A stretch of 64,000 nt of DNA from Flavobacterium sp. W4I14 (GCA_030817875.1 JAUSZU010000001.1:1798001-1862000), one strand, 5' to 3'. Shown: positions 46,928 through 57,411, counted from the stretch's first letter. Notes: a model not told the origin generated them from the letters alone. A program made the numbers and translations.

Positions 46928-47346
46928 TCCTGATTTATTTTGAACAAAAATACAATAATGAGGCGATTTGAAAATCATTTTCTTGTAACAAACCGCGATT
47001 TTTGGATGTTGGCTCTGATAATTAACCACAGATGAACAAGGATATTGATTGCTTTTTTATTTGAGCTTAGCTGTAGGCGTTAATATTAGCCACGGAAACA
47101 CGGAAGTCACGGAAAAATAACTGTCAAACTCAAGTATAAATTGATGTTTCCCCCGCTTGATGGCAAGATATGTAAGACAAAACCTGATTCCAATTTATAT
47201 CTGTGGTTAAAAACCTACTACAAAGAGTCTAAGAAACTCCGTGTAAATCCGTGTTTCCGTGGCAATCCTAAAAGATGGTAAACAAAAAAAGCACCTCTTT
47301 TCAGAAGTGCTTTATATGTTTTTCACAGGTTGATATTTTTCTCCAA
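46928..47346. repeat. Intergenic region with nested inverted repeats and a terminator
   Basis: Inverted arms TTAACCACAGAT (47022-47033) and ATCTGTGGTTAA (47199-47210), and GCCACGGAAACACGG (47089-47103) with CCGTGTTTCCGTGGC (47249-47263). The two pairs interlock rather than nest, so both cannot form simply. No gene is seen. Confidence 0.7.
47277..47313 (-). terminator. Rho-independent terminator of the lipocalin-like gene
   Basis: On the minus strand AAAGCACTTCTGAAAAGAGG then TGCTTTTTTTGTTT: a 7-bp AAAGCAC/GTGCTTT stem plus a T-tract, 34 bp after the stop. Confidence 0.85.
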
Positions 47347-47841
47347 CTATCTTGCTGCTGGTACAAACGTCAAAACAATGTTTGCAGTTTTACCACCAAA
47401 TTCGATTGGCGATTTCAAGATCATTTGTGTGCTGGAAAGATCAGTTAATACTAAACGGTAACCTTCTGTTACGTTTTTAGCTTTATCACCTTCAAATATT
47501 TTTTTAAACTGGAAGGTTTGATCTTTAGGCGCTGCCGACCAGAAAATAGTCTGCATTACCGAACCACAAGCACTTGATGCAGGCAAAGTGTAAGAACCAT
47601 TACCACTATTGGTTAAGTTCCATGTACTTCCCTGAAAACATTTGTAAGATTTCTCTCCGAATAAACCTTGAACAGCCCCATCAGGTAATCCTTCCAAAGC
47701 TACATTACTCACTACCCATTCGCGAACAACTGTACCTCTGCTACCTGTTACACCTGCAGTTACTCTTTTTGCAGTATTACAACTTTGTAACATTACTAAA
47801 GTAGAACATGCTATTGCGATAGCTATAAATAATCTTTTCAT
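47347..47841 (-). CDS. Lipocalin-like lipoprotein
   Basis: A 164-aa lipoprotein (lipobox MLQSC). The mature part is a beta-rich domain with GTVVREWVVSNVALEGLPDG, STWNLTNSGNGSYTLPAS and LVLTDLSSTQMILKSP, the strand pattern of the bacterial lipocalin-like (DUF) lipoproteins common in Bacteroidetes. It probably is an abundant outer-membrane-anchored protein of unknown ligand. It has its own terminator and a divergent promoter region. Confidence 0.8.
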   Translation of the reverse strand: MKRLFIAIAIACSTLVMLQSCNTAKRVTAGVTGSRGTVVREWVVSNVALEGLPDGAVQGLFGEKSYKCFQGSTWNLTNSGNGSYTLPASSACGSVMQTIFWSAAPKDQTFQFKKIFEGDKAKNVTEGYRLVLTDLSSTQMILKSPIEFGGKTANIVLTFVPAAR

Positions 47842-47963
47842 TTTTGTTTAATTTAATTTCGTCAAACTTGTTACATAAATCTTGCCAAAACCATTACGAA
47901 CCTTAAATTAGCGCCAAATTATTAAATTGCACCCCAATATTACTTCGATCAAAATCAATTATC

Positions 47964-49079
47964 ATGAAACCCGAAACCCTTGCTATTCACGCTTCTAATC
48001 TTGTAAAAAGCATTACCGGCGATGTTACCCTACCTATTAATCTATCAACAACTTTTTTTCGCGACGAAGATGGAGGTTATCCCGGAGGGCACATGTATAG
48101 CAGGGTAAGCAATCCAAACCGGTCTGCTTTAGAAAACACTGTAGCCAAATTAGAATATGGCGAAGATGCTGCTGCTTTTTCTTCGGGGAATACGTGTGGT
48201 ATGGTTTTGTTCCAGGCCTTAAAACCTGGTAGCCACATTATTGCACCTGATGATATGTATTGGGGAATTAAAAAACAACTACTTACTATTTTTAACGATA
48301 GTTTGGAATTTGATTTTGTTGACCAAACTGATTTAAACCTGATCCAATCAAGCATCAAACCTAACACCAAATTGATCTGGATCGAAACCCCATCTAACCC
48401 ATTATTAAAGATTACCGATATAGAAGAAATTGCCAAAATAGCAAAAGCTAAAAACATTACAATGGCCTGCGACAGCACCTTTGCTTCGCCTATTTTACAA
48501 AATCCGATTTTATTGGGAGCTGATATTGTAATGCATAGCAGTACCAAATACCTGGGTGGCCATAGCGATGTACTTGGCGGGATTTTAGTAACAGCAAAAA
48601 AAGATGCGTTATGGGAGAAAATCAAAAACATACAGCAAACGGGTGGTGCGGTTCCTTCTCCCTTCGATTGTTTTCTGTTAACCAGAAGCATTAAAACACT
48701 GGCTTACCGCATGAAAGGCCACTGTGAAAATGGAAAAATTATCGCTGACTATTTAAACCGACATCCAAATGTTGAAGCTGTTTTTTATCCAGGTTTGGAA
48801 AGTCACCCACAGCACGAAATTGCTAAAAAACAAATGAAAGATTTTGGTGGAATGATGTCGTTCTTGGTTAAGGGAGATGTTGAAGCGGCTCACAAAGTGG
48901 CAAATAAGGTTCAGTTATTTGCTCAGGCTACCAGTTTAGGAGGTGTAGAGAGTTTAATTGAGCACCGTTATTCGGTGGAAGGTCCTGATAGTAAAACACC
49001 AAAAAATTTACTCCGTATTTCTGTAGGCTTAGAACATGTGGATGATATTATCGCTGATTTAGCGCAGGCATTAGGTTAA
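47964..49079 (+). CDS. Trans-sulfuration PLP enzyme (cystathionine gamma-synthase/beta-lyase type)
   Basis: A 371-aa Cys/Met-metabolism PLP enzyme. It shows YSRVSNPNRSALENTVAKLE, AFSSGNTCGM, IETPSNPLLKI, ACDSTFASP and the PLP-lysine segment MHSSTKYLGGHSDV. The C-terminal half has GGVESLIEHRYSVEG and LRISVGLEHVDDI. Cystathionine gamma-synthase, beta- or gamma-lyase cannot be told apart here. It adds a second sulfur-amino-acid enzyme close to, but outside, the riboswitch-controlled operon. Confidence 0.9.
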   Translation: MKPETLAIHASNLVKSITGDVTLPINLSTTFFRDEDGGYPGGHMYSRVSNPNRSALENTVAKLEYGEDAAAFSSGNTCGMVLFQALKPGSHIIAPDDMYWGIKKQLLTIFNDSLEFDFVDQTDLNLIQSSIKPNTKLIWIETPSNPLLKITDIEEIAKIAKAKNITMACDSTFASPILQNPILLGADIVMHSSTKYLGGHSDVLGGILVTAKKDALWEKIKNIQQTGGAVPSPFDCFLLTRSIKTLAYRMKGHCENGKIIADYLNRHPNVEAVFYPGLESHPQHEIAKKQMKDFGGMMSFLVKGDVEAAHKVANKVQLFAQATSLGGVESLIEHRYSVEGPDSKTPKNLLRISVGLEHVDDIIADLAQALG

Positions 49080-49087
49080 AAAGAATT

Positions 49088-49188
49088 GTAATTGCGAGAA
49101 GGCTTTTTCAGCAGACGAAGCTATCTTACAATGGTCGCTACTAGCGGGCGCTTTAAGATTGCTTCGTCGTTCCTCCTCGCAATGACGA
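49088..49188. repeat. Palindromic repeat, family A (copy 2)
   Basis: Left arm ATTGCGAGAAGGC, right arm CTCCTCGCAATGACGA. The core CTTTAAGATTGCTTCG and CGAAGCTATCTTACAATGG are shared with the copies at 10121 and 57466. It lies between convergent genes. Confidence 0.75.
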
Positions 49189-49204
49189 ATATTTGTTTTG
49201 AAAT

Positions 49205-50221
49205 CTATTTAGGATTACAAATCGTAGTCAACTTCAACGAATAATTTGCCTCCAGTGGCTCATTCGTTTGCGCTAAACGCTGCGATCCCGTATTAGCCGG
49301 GCAGGCAATGTCACCAGCAGCATCATATATTAATTTTGTACCACCGGCCAATAATTCTTTAGGTACATAAACCTGCACCTTGGTGATCGAATAACCAGAA
49401 GGAAAATAACGCACATAATAACCGTCAGGATGTTTGGTCCAGATACCACTTGGCACGTCGCTTCGTGGCGGCGCCATACCCGCTATAATGGCATATTTTT
49501 CCATATCGGCATAAGTGTAGTTTCCAGACGACACGAGTTGACGGATATTATTTTCTGCTTCAAAAACAGCCTTCACCCCTGATGGTAACTGATCTTTAGC
49601 CTTCTCCATAACATCGAAAGGCAAAACACCTAAAGCACCACCTTCCAATTGTGTAAGTTGTTTTGGTGTTAACAATTTAATGGCAGTTACTTTAACCTGT
49701 CCATTAAAATCGGCAAATTTTGTTCTGGCAATAATGGTCCATAATAATGCCTGAATATCGTGTTGGTCTACATCAGGATGTTTCTCAGCGCTTTTCAGTA
49801 TTGAAACCACAATTTCTTCTTTAGGGCCTAAAACAGGTGCAAACATGTAACCATCACCCTTTGATGGGGCAAAAGTTCCGGCTTTTAGACAATAACTTTT
49901 ATTGGTCATTTCGTAAAGCCCCTCGCAAAGCACAAAACCACCATCTGGATTTTTAGGCAGCAAATACAAGGGCTGAGCTTTTAAATTTAATGAATTAATA
50001 AAATCAGGCAGCTTTTCGCCTGCTCTATTTACGTCTTCAAAATTAGTGGTAATGGCAGCAGGTTGTTTTAAAAACTTGTCTACGCCTAAAGCTTTAGCGC
50101 CCTGGGCAGTGCCCACTTTTAACAATTTATCTTTTAAGCCCCCGAATTGAGCGTTTACATTATTTAAACAAGCGATAGTAAACAATAGGCCTAGACATAA
50201 GGATTTTGTATTTTTCATCAT
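49205..50221 (-). CDS. Secreted protein of unknown function (338 aa)
   Basis: A signal peptide ends near NVNAQ, followed by a mature protein with no family I recognise. It has FGGLKDKLLKVGTAQGAKAL at its start, a middle helical region, and a C-terminal GIWTKHPDGYYVRYFPSGYS with beta character. Cys residues near the C-terminus (IACPANT, TTICNPK) could form a disulfide. The start at the paired ATGs (50221/50218) is preferred over 50245 because the signal peptide begins there. It is divergent from the methionine leader. Confidence 0.7.
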   Translation of the reverse strand: MMKNTKSLCLGLLFTIACLNNVNAQFGGLKDKLLKVGTAQGAKALGVDKFLKQPAAITTNFEDVNRAGEKLPDFINSLNLKAQPLYLLPKNPDGGFVLCEGLYEMTNKSYCLKAGTFAPSKGDGYMFAPVLGPKEEIVVSILKSAEKHPDVDQHDIQALLWTIIARTKFADFNGQVKVTAIKLLTPKQLTQLEGGALGVLPFDVMEKAKDQLPSGVKAVFEAENNIRQLVSSGNYTYADMEKYAIIAGMAPPRSDVPSGIWTKHPDGYYVRYFPSGYSITKVQVYVPKELLAGGTKLIYDAAGDIACPANTGSQRLAQTNEPLEANYSLKLTTICNPK

Positions 50222-50430
50222 AATTAATTTAGATAGGTACCACAAACTTAGAATTTTAAGCGTTAATTCAATATTAAAATTTCAGATTGTCATCGCATCA
50301 TAAAAATACGTAATTCATTTTCAATGAGTTAATGAAATTTCAAAATTTTATTTTGTGGATTAAAATTAAATTCAGACATTTGGAATATTATTTGGCAGAT
50401 AGTTAAATAAAAGTCAATCTTCACGGGTTG

Positions 50431-50540
50431 ATTTATAAAGAAGTGGCGAGAGACTGGCTCGATGACCCACTGGCAACCCTCAGAAAGAGAAGGTGCCAAT
50501 TCCTGACCGGATAACATGGTGTTATTTGGAGATATAAATT
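50431..50540 (+). promoter_or_regulatory. SAM-I (S-box) riboswitch
   Basis: The S-box core is seen: GACTGGCTCGATGACCC, GGCAACC, P3 hairpin CTCAGAAAGAG and GAAGGTGCCAATTCC. P4 is ATAACA TGG TGTTAT. The closing P1 helix pairs ATTTATA (50431-50437) with TATAAAT (50533-50539). It lies upstream of metY, metX and homoserine dehydrogenase, exactly where SAM-sensing control is expected. No terminator follows directly; the ATG of a leader ORF comes 8 bases after P1, with GGAG at 50528-50531. Confidence 0.93.
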
Positions 50541-50547
50541 AGAACTG

Positions 50548-50676
50548 ATGAAAACATTAAATCTTCAATCGCTAAGCGAGCCCAGTGCAAACCTTAAAAA
50601 GGTAGAACAAGCTTCTATTTCTTTTATTTGTTGTGATATGCGTGCTTTTACTTGTATGTGCTGTTGCATACAGTAA
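50548..50676 (+). CDS. 42-aa Cys-rich leader peptide between SAM riboswitch and metY
   Basis: An ATG-to-TAA frame of 42 codons too short for usual gene callers. It begins MKTLNLQSLSEP and ends FICCDMRAFTCMCCCIQ. Six Cys and two internal Met codons lie in the last 15 codons, including Cys-Met-Cys-Cys-Cys. The Cys codons overlap a hairpin (TGTATGT/GCATACA, 50653-50672). It starts 8 bases after the riboswitch and ends 124 bases before metY. This layout resembles attenuator leader peptides, in which ribosome stalling at scarce-amino-acid codons changes RNA folding. A functional small protein binding metal is the alternative. No homologue was checked. Confidence 0.7.
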   Translation: MKTLNLQSLSEPSANLKKVEQASISFICCDMRAFTCMCCCIQ

Positions 50677-50716
50677 TTTAAAAATCTTCCTTTTTTGTTT
50701 CTTTCAAATTGGAAGG

Positions 50717-50763
50717 TCCCGGGAAACCGGGATACGCCCTGCTAGGTTTTAGGATTATCCTAA
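50717..50763 (+). promoter_or_regulatory. Unassigned structured leader RNA upstream of metY
   Basis: A perfect hairpin TCCCGG GAAA CCGGGA with a GNRA tetraloop (50717-50732) and a second hairpin TTAGG ATTAT CCTAA (50749-50763). No T-tract follows, so neither looks like a classic terminator. Together with the Cys-codon hairpin they may form the attenuation switch, or sequester the metY start region. Confidence 0.5.
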
Positions 50764-50776
50764 TTCTGCTATCTAA

Positions 50777-52132
<1,356 letters not shown>

Positions 52133-52176
52133 ACCCAAACCTCTTAGGGCCTTTTTAACAACAACAACATTACAAA

Positions 52177-53274
52177 ATGCATAACAGTAAAAACGACAAT
52201 GTAAAATCCAATTCGGGGAATTTTGCGTCAACATATAGTTATAATAAACAGTTCAAATTAGAGAGCGGAAAAAAAATCCGTAACCTGCAAGTTGCATATC
52301 AAACTTATGGCAAATTAAATGCAAATAAAGATAATGTGATTTGGGTTTGCCATGCACTTACTGCCAATGCTGATGTTTTTGAATGGTGGGAAGGTTTGTT
52401 CGGTGAAAATGCTTTGTTCAATCCGGAAGAACATTATATTGTTTGTGCTAATGTTTTAGGTTCACATTACGGCAGTACAAACCCATTAAGTACTAATCCC
52501 GTAACCGGCTTACCTTATTATCTTTCGTTTCCACAGTTTACCATCCGCGATTTAGTGTCGGCACACCAGTTATTGGCTTCGCATTTAGGTATTGATTATA
52601 TTAAATTATTAATCGGAGGTTCTTTAGGCGGGCAACAAGCTGTTGAGTGGAGCATTTCTGAGCCGAATAAAATCGAAAACCTGATCTTGATTGCCACTAA
52701 TGCAGCACATTCTCCATGGGGAATTGCATTTAACGAAAGTCAGCGTTTGGCCATTACTACCGATAGAACTTTTTATGCCAACCAACCAAACGGTGGTAGC
52801 AAAGGTTTAAAAACTGCCCGTAGCATTGCACTTTTAAGTTATAGAACCTACAGCGCTTACGGCAGTACACAGGTAGAAAGCATAAACGATAAAACCGACA
52901 ATTTCAGGTCGTCTTCTTATCAGAACTATCAGGGAGAAAAACTGATCAACCGTTTTAACGCTTACAGTTATTATTATTTAACCAAAGCAATGGACAGCCA
53001 CAATGTGGGCCGTAACCGCAAAAGTATTGCCGATGCACTAAAATTAATTACGGCAAATACTTTGGTAATCGGGATAGAAAATGACGTCTTGTTTCCTTTA
53101 TCGGAGCAAAAATACCTGGCTGATCATATCCCAGGAGCAGAATTTAGTGCCTTGCACTCAGATTATGGTCACGACGGATTTTTAATCGAAACTGATGCTT
53201 TGACTAATGTAATTGGAAACTTCATCAAGGAAAGCCGGAATAAAAAGATAATCAAATTGCAGCATACTGCCTAG
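52177..53274 (+). CDS. metX: Homoserine O-acetyltransferase (MetX)
   Basis: A 365-aa alpha/beta-hydrolase. The nucleophile elbow is GGSLGGQQAVEW (catalytic Ser), and the His/Asp partners are in DYGHDGFLIE and near IGIENDVLFP. The N-terminal YQTYGKLNANKDNVIWVCHALT is the family signature. It acetylates homoserine for the MetY reaction; the 44-bp gap after metY supports an operon. Confidence 0.95.
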   Translation: MHNSKNDNVKSNSGNFASTYSYNKQFKLESGKKIRNLQVAYQTYGKLNANKDNVIWVCHALTANADVFEWWEGLFGENALFNPEEHYIVCANVLGSHYGSTNPLSTNPVTGLPYYLSFPQFTIRDLVSAHQLLASHLGIDYIKLLIGGSLGGQQAVEWSISEPNKIENLILIATNAAHSPWGIAFNESQRLAITTDRTFYANQPNGGSKGLKTARSIALLSYRTYSAYGSTQVESINDKTDNFRSSSYQNYQGEKLINRFNAYSYYYLTKAMDSHNVGRNRKSIADALKLITANTLVIGIENDVLFPLSEQKYLADHIPGAEFSALHSDYGHDGFLIETDALTNVIGNFIKESRNKKIIKLQHTA

Positions 53275-53399
53275 AAAGGTAGAGGGTGTAAAGGTTGAAG
53301 GTGAAAAACTGCGTACCCTAATAAAATTTAAAATAAATCACAAAATAAAAACAGCTATATCGGTGTAATCCATTTATCTGTGTAATCAAGTCTAAAATA

Positions 53400-54644
53400 A
53401 TGAGTAAGAATTTAAAAATCGGTTTATTTGGTTTCGGTGTTGTAGGACAAGGTTTGTTGGATATTATCCAAAGCCAGAACCTGAACCTGGAGATCATTAA
53501 AATTGCAATAAAAGACCCGAGAAAGAAGCGTACCCTTAATAAGGATCTGTTTACTACTGATCGGAACGAAATACTGAACAATACAGAAATTAATACCATT
53601 GTAGAATTAATTAATGATGCCGATGCTGCTTACGAAATTGTAACCACTGCATTAAAAAACGGCAAAAATGTTGTTTCTGCCAATAAAAAAATGATCGCCA
53701 CACACTTAAAAGAGCTGGTAGATCTACAACAAGAGTATGGTACTTCTTTATTGTATGAAGGGGCCGTTTGTGGCAGTATTCCAATTATCCGTAACTTGGA
53801 AGAGTATTATGACAATGAATTATTCCATGCGTTGAGTGGAATTTTTAATGGTTCATCTAATTACATACTGTCGAAAATATTTAATGAGAACCAAAGTTAC
53901 GACTCGGCTTTAAAAGAAGCACAAGATTTAGGTTTCGCAGAAACCGATCCGATTTTGGATGTGGGAGGTTACGATCCGAAATATAAACTGGCTATTGCTA
54001 CAGCACACGCATATGGTTTATTTGTAAACCCTGATGCCATTTTAAACATCGGTATACAGAACCTTTCTAAGCACGACATTAAATATGCGCGTGAGAAAAA
54101 CTTTAAAATTAAATTGGTTCCTACGGCACGTAAAGTGAATACAAAAGATATCGTAACTTATGTACTACCGAAGCTGGTAGCTAAAGATGATTTCCTTTAC
54201 AATGTAGAAAACGAGTACAATGCAGTTGCAGTTCAGGCGGCTTTTGCTGATAAACAGTTTTTCTATGGTAAAGGTGCTGGAGGCCACCCTACTGGTGCTG
54301 CTGTACTTTCTGACATTGCTGCTTTGCGTTACGATTACCGTTACGAGTATAAAAAATACCACTCAGAAAATGGTGTTAAACATACCGAAGAAATTTTATT
54401 GGAGATTTACCTACGTTATGCGGATGAAGATCTGATTACATTGTTGGAATTTGACAACATCAGCGAACGTTATGCTGCAAGCAGCTATAAATATGTGGTT
54501 GGAACAGTTAAGCTGGAGCGTTTAATTAAAAACCGCGATTTGCTTTTGGATGAATCTGTTTTTGTGGCTTACACAGGCAGACAGATTTACAAACAAGAGC
54601 AATTGAGTGAGAATGTTTTTGCCAAGGAATTGGCAAGCCTATAA
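53400..54644 (+). CDS. hom: Homoserine dehydrogenase
   Basis: A 414-aa protein with the NAD(P)-binding IGLFGFGVVGQG, the catalytic-domain segments LYEGAVCGSIPIIRNLEEYY, GIFNGSSNYILSKI and FAETDPILDVGGYDPKYKLA, and GAGGHPTGAAVLSDI. It reduces aspartate semialdehyde to homoserine, the substrate of MetX. It is monofunctional, with no aspartate kinase domain. Placing it third after metY and metX lets SAM control the whole branch. Confidence 0.94.
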   Translation: MSKNLKIGLFGFGVVGQGLLDIIQSQNLNLEIIKIAIKDPRKKRTLNKDLFTTDRNEILNNTEINTIVELINDADAAYEIVTTALKNGKNVVSANKKMIATHLKELVDLQQEYGTSLLYEGAVCGSIPIIRNLEEYYDNELFHALSGIFNGSSNYILSKIFNENQSYDSALKEAQDLGFAETDPILDVGGYDPKYKLAIATAHAYGLFVNPDAILNIGIQNLSKHDIKYAREKNFKIKLVPTARKVNTKDIVTYVLPKLVAKDDFLYNVENEYNAVAVQAAFADKQFFYGKGAGGHPTGAAVLSDIAALRYDYRYEYKKYHSENGVKHTEEILLEIYLRYADEDLITLLEFDNISERYAASSYKYVVGTVKLERLIKNRDLLLDESVFVAYTGRQIYKQEQLSENVFAKELASL

Positions 54645-54690
54645 TTTATTTTTAAGGTTATTTTTTTTATTTGTTTTGTTGTTAAGTACA

Positions 54691-54713
54691 AAGGTCGGAG
54701 CGAGTCCGACCTT
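54691..54713. terminator. Bidirectional terminator
   Basis: Perfect stem AAGGTCGGA GCGAG TCCGACCTT between the homoserine dehydrogenase gene and the convergent lipoprotein gene, with CTTTTGC on the right and an AGTACAAAG A-run on the left. Confidence 0.85.
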
Positions 54714-54722
54714 TTGCGTTAA

Positions 54723-55172
54723 TTATTTTACCTTAATGTATTTTTCAATTATCACCCGGTCTACCCCTGCTTTTTCTACTTTCTCAATGCCTTTCTGAAT
54801 CAAAGTATCTTTATGGATGGCGAGTTTAAACTTAAAAGTCTTGCCTTCCCAATCTTTGTTTTTATAATATTCTAAATGCTCGGTATAATCGTCTTTATCT
54901 AATACAAAGCTTCCACCACCAGCATCGAAACTGCTGGTATCTTTAGGATTAAGGCTATGTTTCAAAAATGCAAAATGTGTGTGATTAAACATCTTGATCA
55001 TTTTCAGCTTGCCAGAATAATCTGTTGTTTGGCTTGTTCCATTTTCGATGGTTGTAGCCGATAATAATTGCCAGGTACCCTGAATATCAAGATCTGAATC
55101 TTTTTTGCCTGCATCTTTGTTAACACAAGAAAATAATGAAAGCACTGCCAATAGCATTAAAATGTTTCTCAT
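54723..55172 (-). CDS. Small lipocalin-like lipoprotein
   Basis: A 149-aa lipoprotein (lipobox LFSC at ~16). The mature domain has the lipocalin-like opening IQGTWQLLSATTIENG, MFNHTHFAFLKHS, GGGSFVLDKDDYTEHLEYY and a terminal VIIEKYIKVK. Ligand unknown. It stands alone between the methionine operon and a transporter gene. Confidence 0.82.
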   Translation of the reverse strand: MRNILMLLAVLSLFSCVNKDAGKKDSDLDIQGTWQLLSATTIENGTSQTTDYSGKLKMIKMFNHTHFAFLKHSLNPKDTSSFDAGGGSFVLDKDDYTEHLEYYKNKDWEGKTFKFKLAIHKDTLIQKGIEKVEKAGVDRVIIEKYIKVK

Positions 55173-55212
55173 AAATGGATATATTAATTAGGTTATTATT
55201 TGCTCTAAATAT

Positions 55213-55983
55213 TTATCCCCTTCCGGCCATTTTAATCAGCTTGTGTGCGAGGTCTTTTCCTAAGTAACCATCAATTATGGCGTGTACGATATATAAAATC
55301 GGGGTCATTAAAATAGCCACAACGAATTTATAGGTATATCCTACTAAACCAATGGCAAAAACCTGTTGCCAGCTGTAATGGTATTGAGGATTTATATAAA
55401 ATGCGATAAAAATCACAACAAAACTATCAATAAACTGAGAAACCAATGTAGAACCAGTAGCACGTAACCAAAGTGCACGCTCCCCTGTTATTTTTTTAAT
55501 CTTATGGAAGATCAATACATCAACCATTTGCCCGATAATAAAGGCTGTGATCGATCCTACAATAATCCACATCCCTTGCCCGAATATCCCTGCAAATGCA
55601 TTATTCATATTGAGGTCTTCTCCGTTTATATTCTGGTGCACCCAGAAATCGGCGGCAGTTAAATGCATCGAGCCCCAAACCACAAGAAAGGCAAATGCTA
55701 TTAATATAGCGGTAAGAACAGATAAGAACCGAACCTGTTTAACACCAAAATATTCATTTATAATATCCGTCATGATAAAAATAATGGGCCAGGTTAATAC
55801 TCCCGCCGACATTACAAAAGATAAGTGCGGAACACCCAATAAATTTATATCGAACTTTTTAAAGCCCAGCGTTTCTTCAACACTAAACAATTTAACCCCA
55901 ATAAACTCTGATAATATAGCGTTTGCTACAAAAAAGCTACCCAGAATGAGCAGTAAACGGCTTTCTTTTGTCTTAAAAGTCAT
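55213..55983 (-). CDS. Queuosine precursor transporter (YhhQ/VUT family)
   Basis: A 256-aa membrane protein with about six to seven hydrophobic segments. Family features: FIMTDIINEYFGVKQVRFLS, AFIIGQMVDVLIFHKIKKIT with the conserved Gly-Gln-x-x-Asp, WLRATGSTLVSQFIDSFVV and a terminal ILMTPILYIVHAII. These proteins bring preQ0/preQ1 into the cell for queuosine in tRNA. No riboswitch is seen upstream. Confidence 0.93.
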   Translation of the reverse strand: MTFKTKESRLLLILGSFFVANAILSEFIGVKLFSVEETLGFKKFDINLLGVPHLSFVMSAGVLTWPIIFIMTDIINEYFGVKQVRFLSVLTAILIAFAFLVVWGSMHLTAADFWVHQNINGEDLNMNNAFAGIFGQGMWIIVGSITAFIIGQMVDVLIFHKIKKITGERALWLRATGSTLVSQFIDSFVVIFIAFYINPQYHYSWQQVFAIGLVGYTYKFVVAILMTPILYIVHAIIDGYLGKDLAHKLIKMAGRG

Positions 55984-56184
55984 AGACTATAAATCTATAA
56001 ATAAATAGCAGATTTAGCATAGCAATCATTGTATTTTTAACAGAGATAACACAAAGATTACGCATCCATCCTATTGTATAATTAGTTTCAGCTAAAAATA
56101 TGATTTTTACAATCGTTCGACTGTAAAAATAGGTTAACAAATTAAATCTCCCAATCTTTGCGGGATCAAAATCTGGTAATCTTC

Positions 56185-57411
56185 ATGGCTAAAAAACAAC
56201 ACTTCTATCTCATACTCATTTTAGGTTCATTGGCAGCGCTTGGCCCCTTTTCTATCGACATGTACCTTCCTGGTTTTGTTGATATTGCAAAGGATTTAAG
56301 AAGTAATGAATCAACTGTAGCCCTATCACTTTCAAGCTTTTTTATCGGGATTTCTGCCGGCCAGTTATTGTATGGTCCACTCCTGGATAAATTTGGGAGA
56401 AAGAAGCCGTTATATTTTGGTTTAGCGCTTTATATCCTTGCCTCTTTTCTTTGTTTGGCTGTAACTGATGTTAACCAACTAATTGTTTTACGTTTTGTAC
56501 AAGCCATTGGAAGCTGTGCCACGGCGGTTGCTTCAGTTGCCATGGTTAGGGATCTGTTTTCGGTAGAAGAAAGCCCAAAAGTATTTGCCTCGTTAATGCT
56601 GGTGATCGCGGTTTCGCCAATGCTTGCCCCAACTGCAGGTGGCTATTTAATTTCGGCCCTGGGCTGGAAATATGTTTTTGTATTTTTAGGATTGATGGCC
56701 GTTTTAATGCTGCTGGCTTCAATTTTCAAATTGCCGGAGAGTTATAAACCCGATCCGAATTACTCTTTAAAACCAAAGCCAATTTTAACCAATTTCTTTA
56801 CCGTTTTAAAAGAACCTCAATTTTATACTTATGCTTTGATCAGCTCAATCACCTTTTCAGGTTTATTTGCCTATGTATCTTCATCGCCTCAGGTATTTAT
56901 GAAGATTTATGAGGTAAGTAAAACAGGTTACGGCTGGATCTTCGCACTGCTTTCTGTATCATTTATTGGATCGAGCCAGGTAAATAGCCTGATATTAAAA
57001 TGGTTTACCAGCAAAAAAATTGTAACCTATGCACTTATTGCACAATGTATTTTCAGTTTAATCTTTTTGATTTTCGCCTTAAATAACTGGTTAAATTTAT
57101 ACTCTACCATAGGCTTTATCGCCTTATTTCTGGCTTGCTTAGGTTTAATTAACCCAAATGCAGCTGCCTTGTCGCTCGCTCCGTTTACCAAAAATGCGGG
57201 TAGTGCATCGGCCTTAATGGGTGCCTTGCAAATGGGATTAGGCGCGTTAGCCTCGGTAATGGTAAGTTTATTTAGCGAACACTCGGTTGTACCTATGCCT
57301 CTGGTAATGACAGCAGCTGCGTTTATTGCTTTAGGCTGTTTACTAATCGGCAGAAGGTTTATCACCACTGAAGTGGAGGCATCGTCTGATGCTGCTGTGG
57401 CAGCGCATTAA
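56185..57411 (+). CDS. Bcr/CflA-type multidrug exporter (MFS)
   Basis: A 408-aa, twelve-helix major facilitator. The N-terminus LGSLAALGPFSIDMYLPGF is diagnostic of the Bcr/CflA drug:proton antiporters. Helix 2-3 loop GPLLDKFGRKKPLYFG, and motif C region AVSPMLAPTAGGYL. The ATG at 56185 is preferred to an upstream TTG. It probably exports small drugs or amino-acid derivatives such as cysteine. Confidence 0.93.
   Translation: MAKKQHFYLILILGSLAALGPFSIDMYLPGFVDIAKDLRSNESTVALSLSSFFIGISAGQLLYGPLLDKFGRKKPLYFGLALYILASFLCLAVTDVNQLIVLRFVQAIGSCATAVASVAMVRDLFSVEESPKVFASLMLVIAVSPMLAPTAGGYLISALGWKYVFVFLGLMAVLMLLASIFKLPESYKPDPNYSLKPKPILTNFFTVLKEPQFYTYALISSITFSGLFAYVSSSPQVFMKIYEVSKTGYGWIFALLSVSFIGSSQVNSLILKWFTSKKIVTYALIAQCIFSLIFLIFALNNWLNLYSTIGFIALFLACLGLINPNAAALSLAPFTKNAGSASALMGALQMGLGALASVMVSLFSEHSVVPMPLVMTAAAFIALGCLLIGRRFITTEVEASSDAAVAAH

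Noticed and set aside
48077..48691. 204-codon minus-strand frame
   Set aside because: It is antisense to the trans-sulfuration enzyme, which has full family motifs. The frame is a codon-usage shadow.
50246..50430. Consensus -33/-7 promoter for the methionine operon
   Set aside because: Several TTTG and TA-TTTG-like strings occur, but none has the correct spacing, so I did not call one.
55547..56008. 153-codon plus-strand frame
   Set aside because: It is antisense to the queuosine-precursor transporter and has no independent support.
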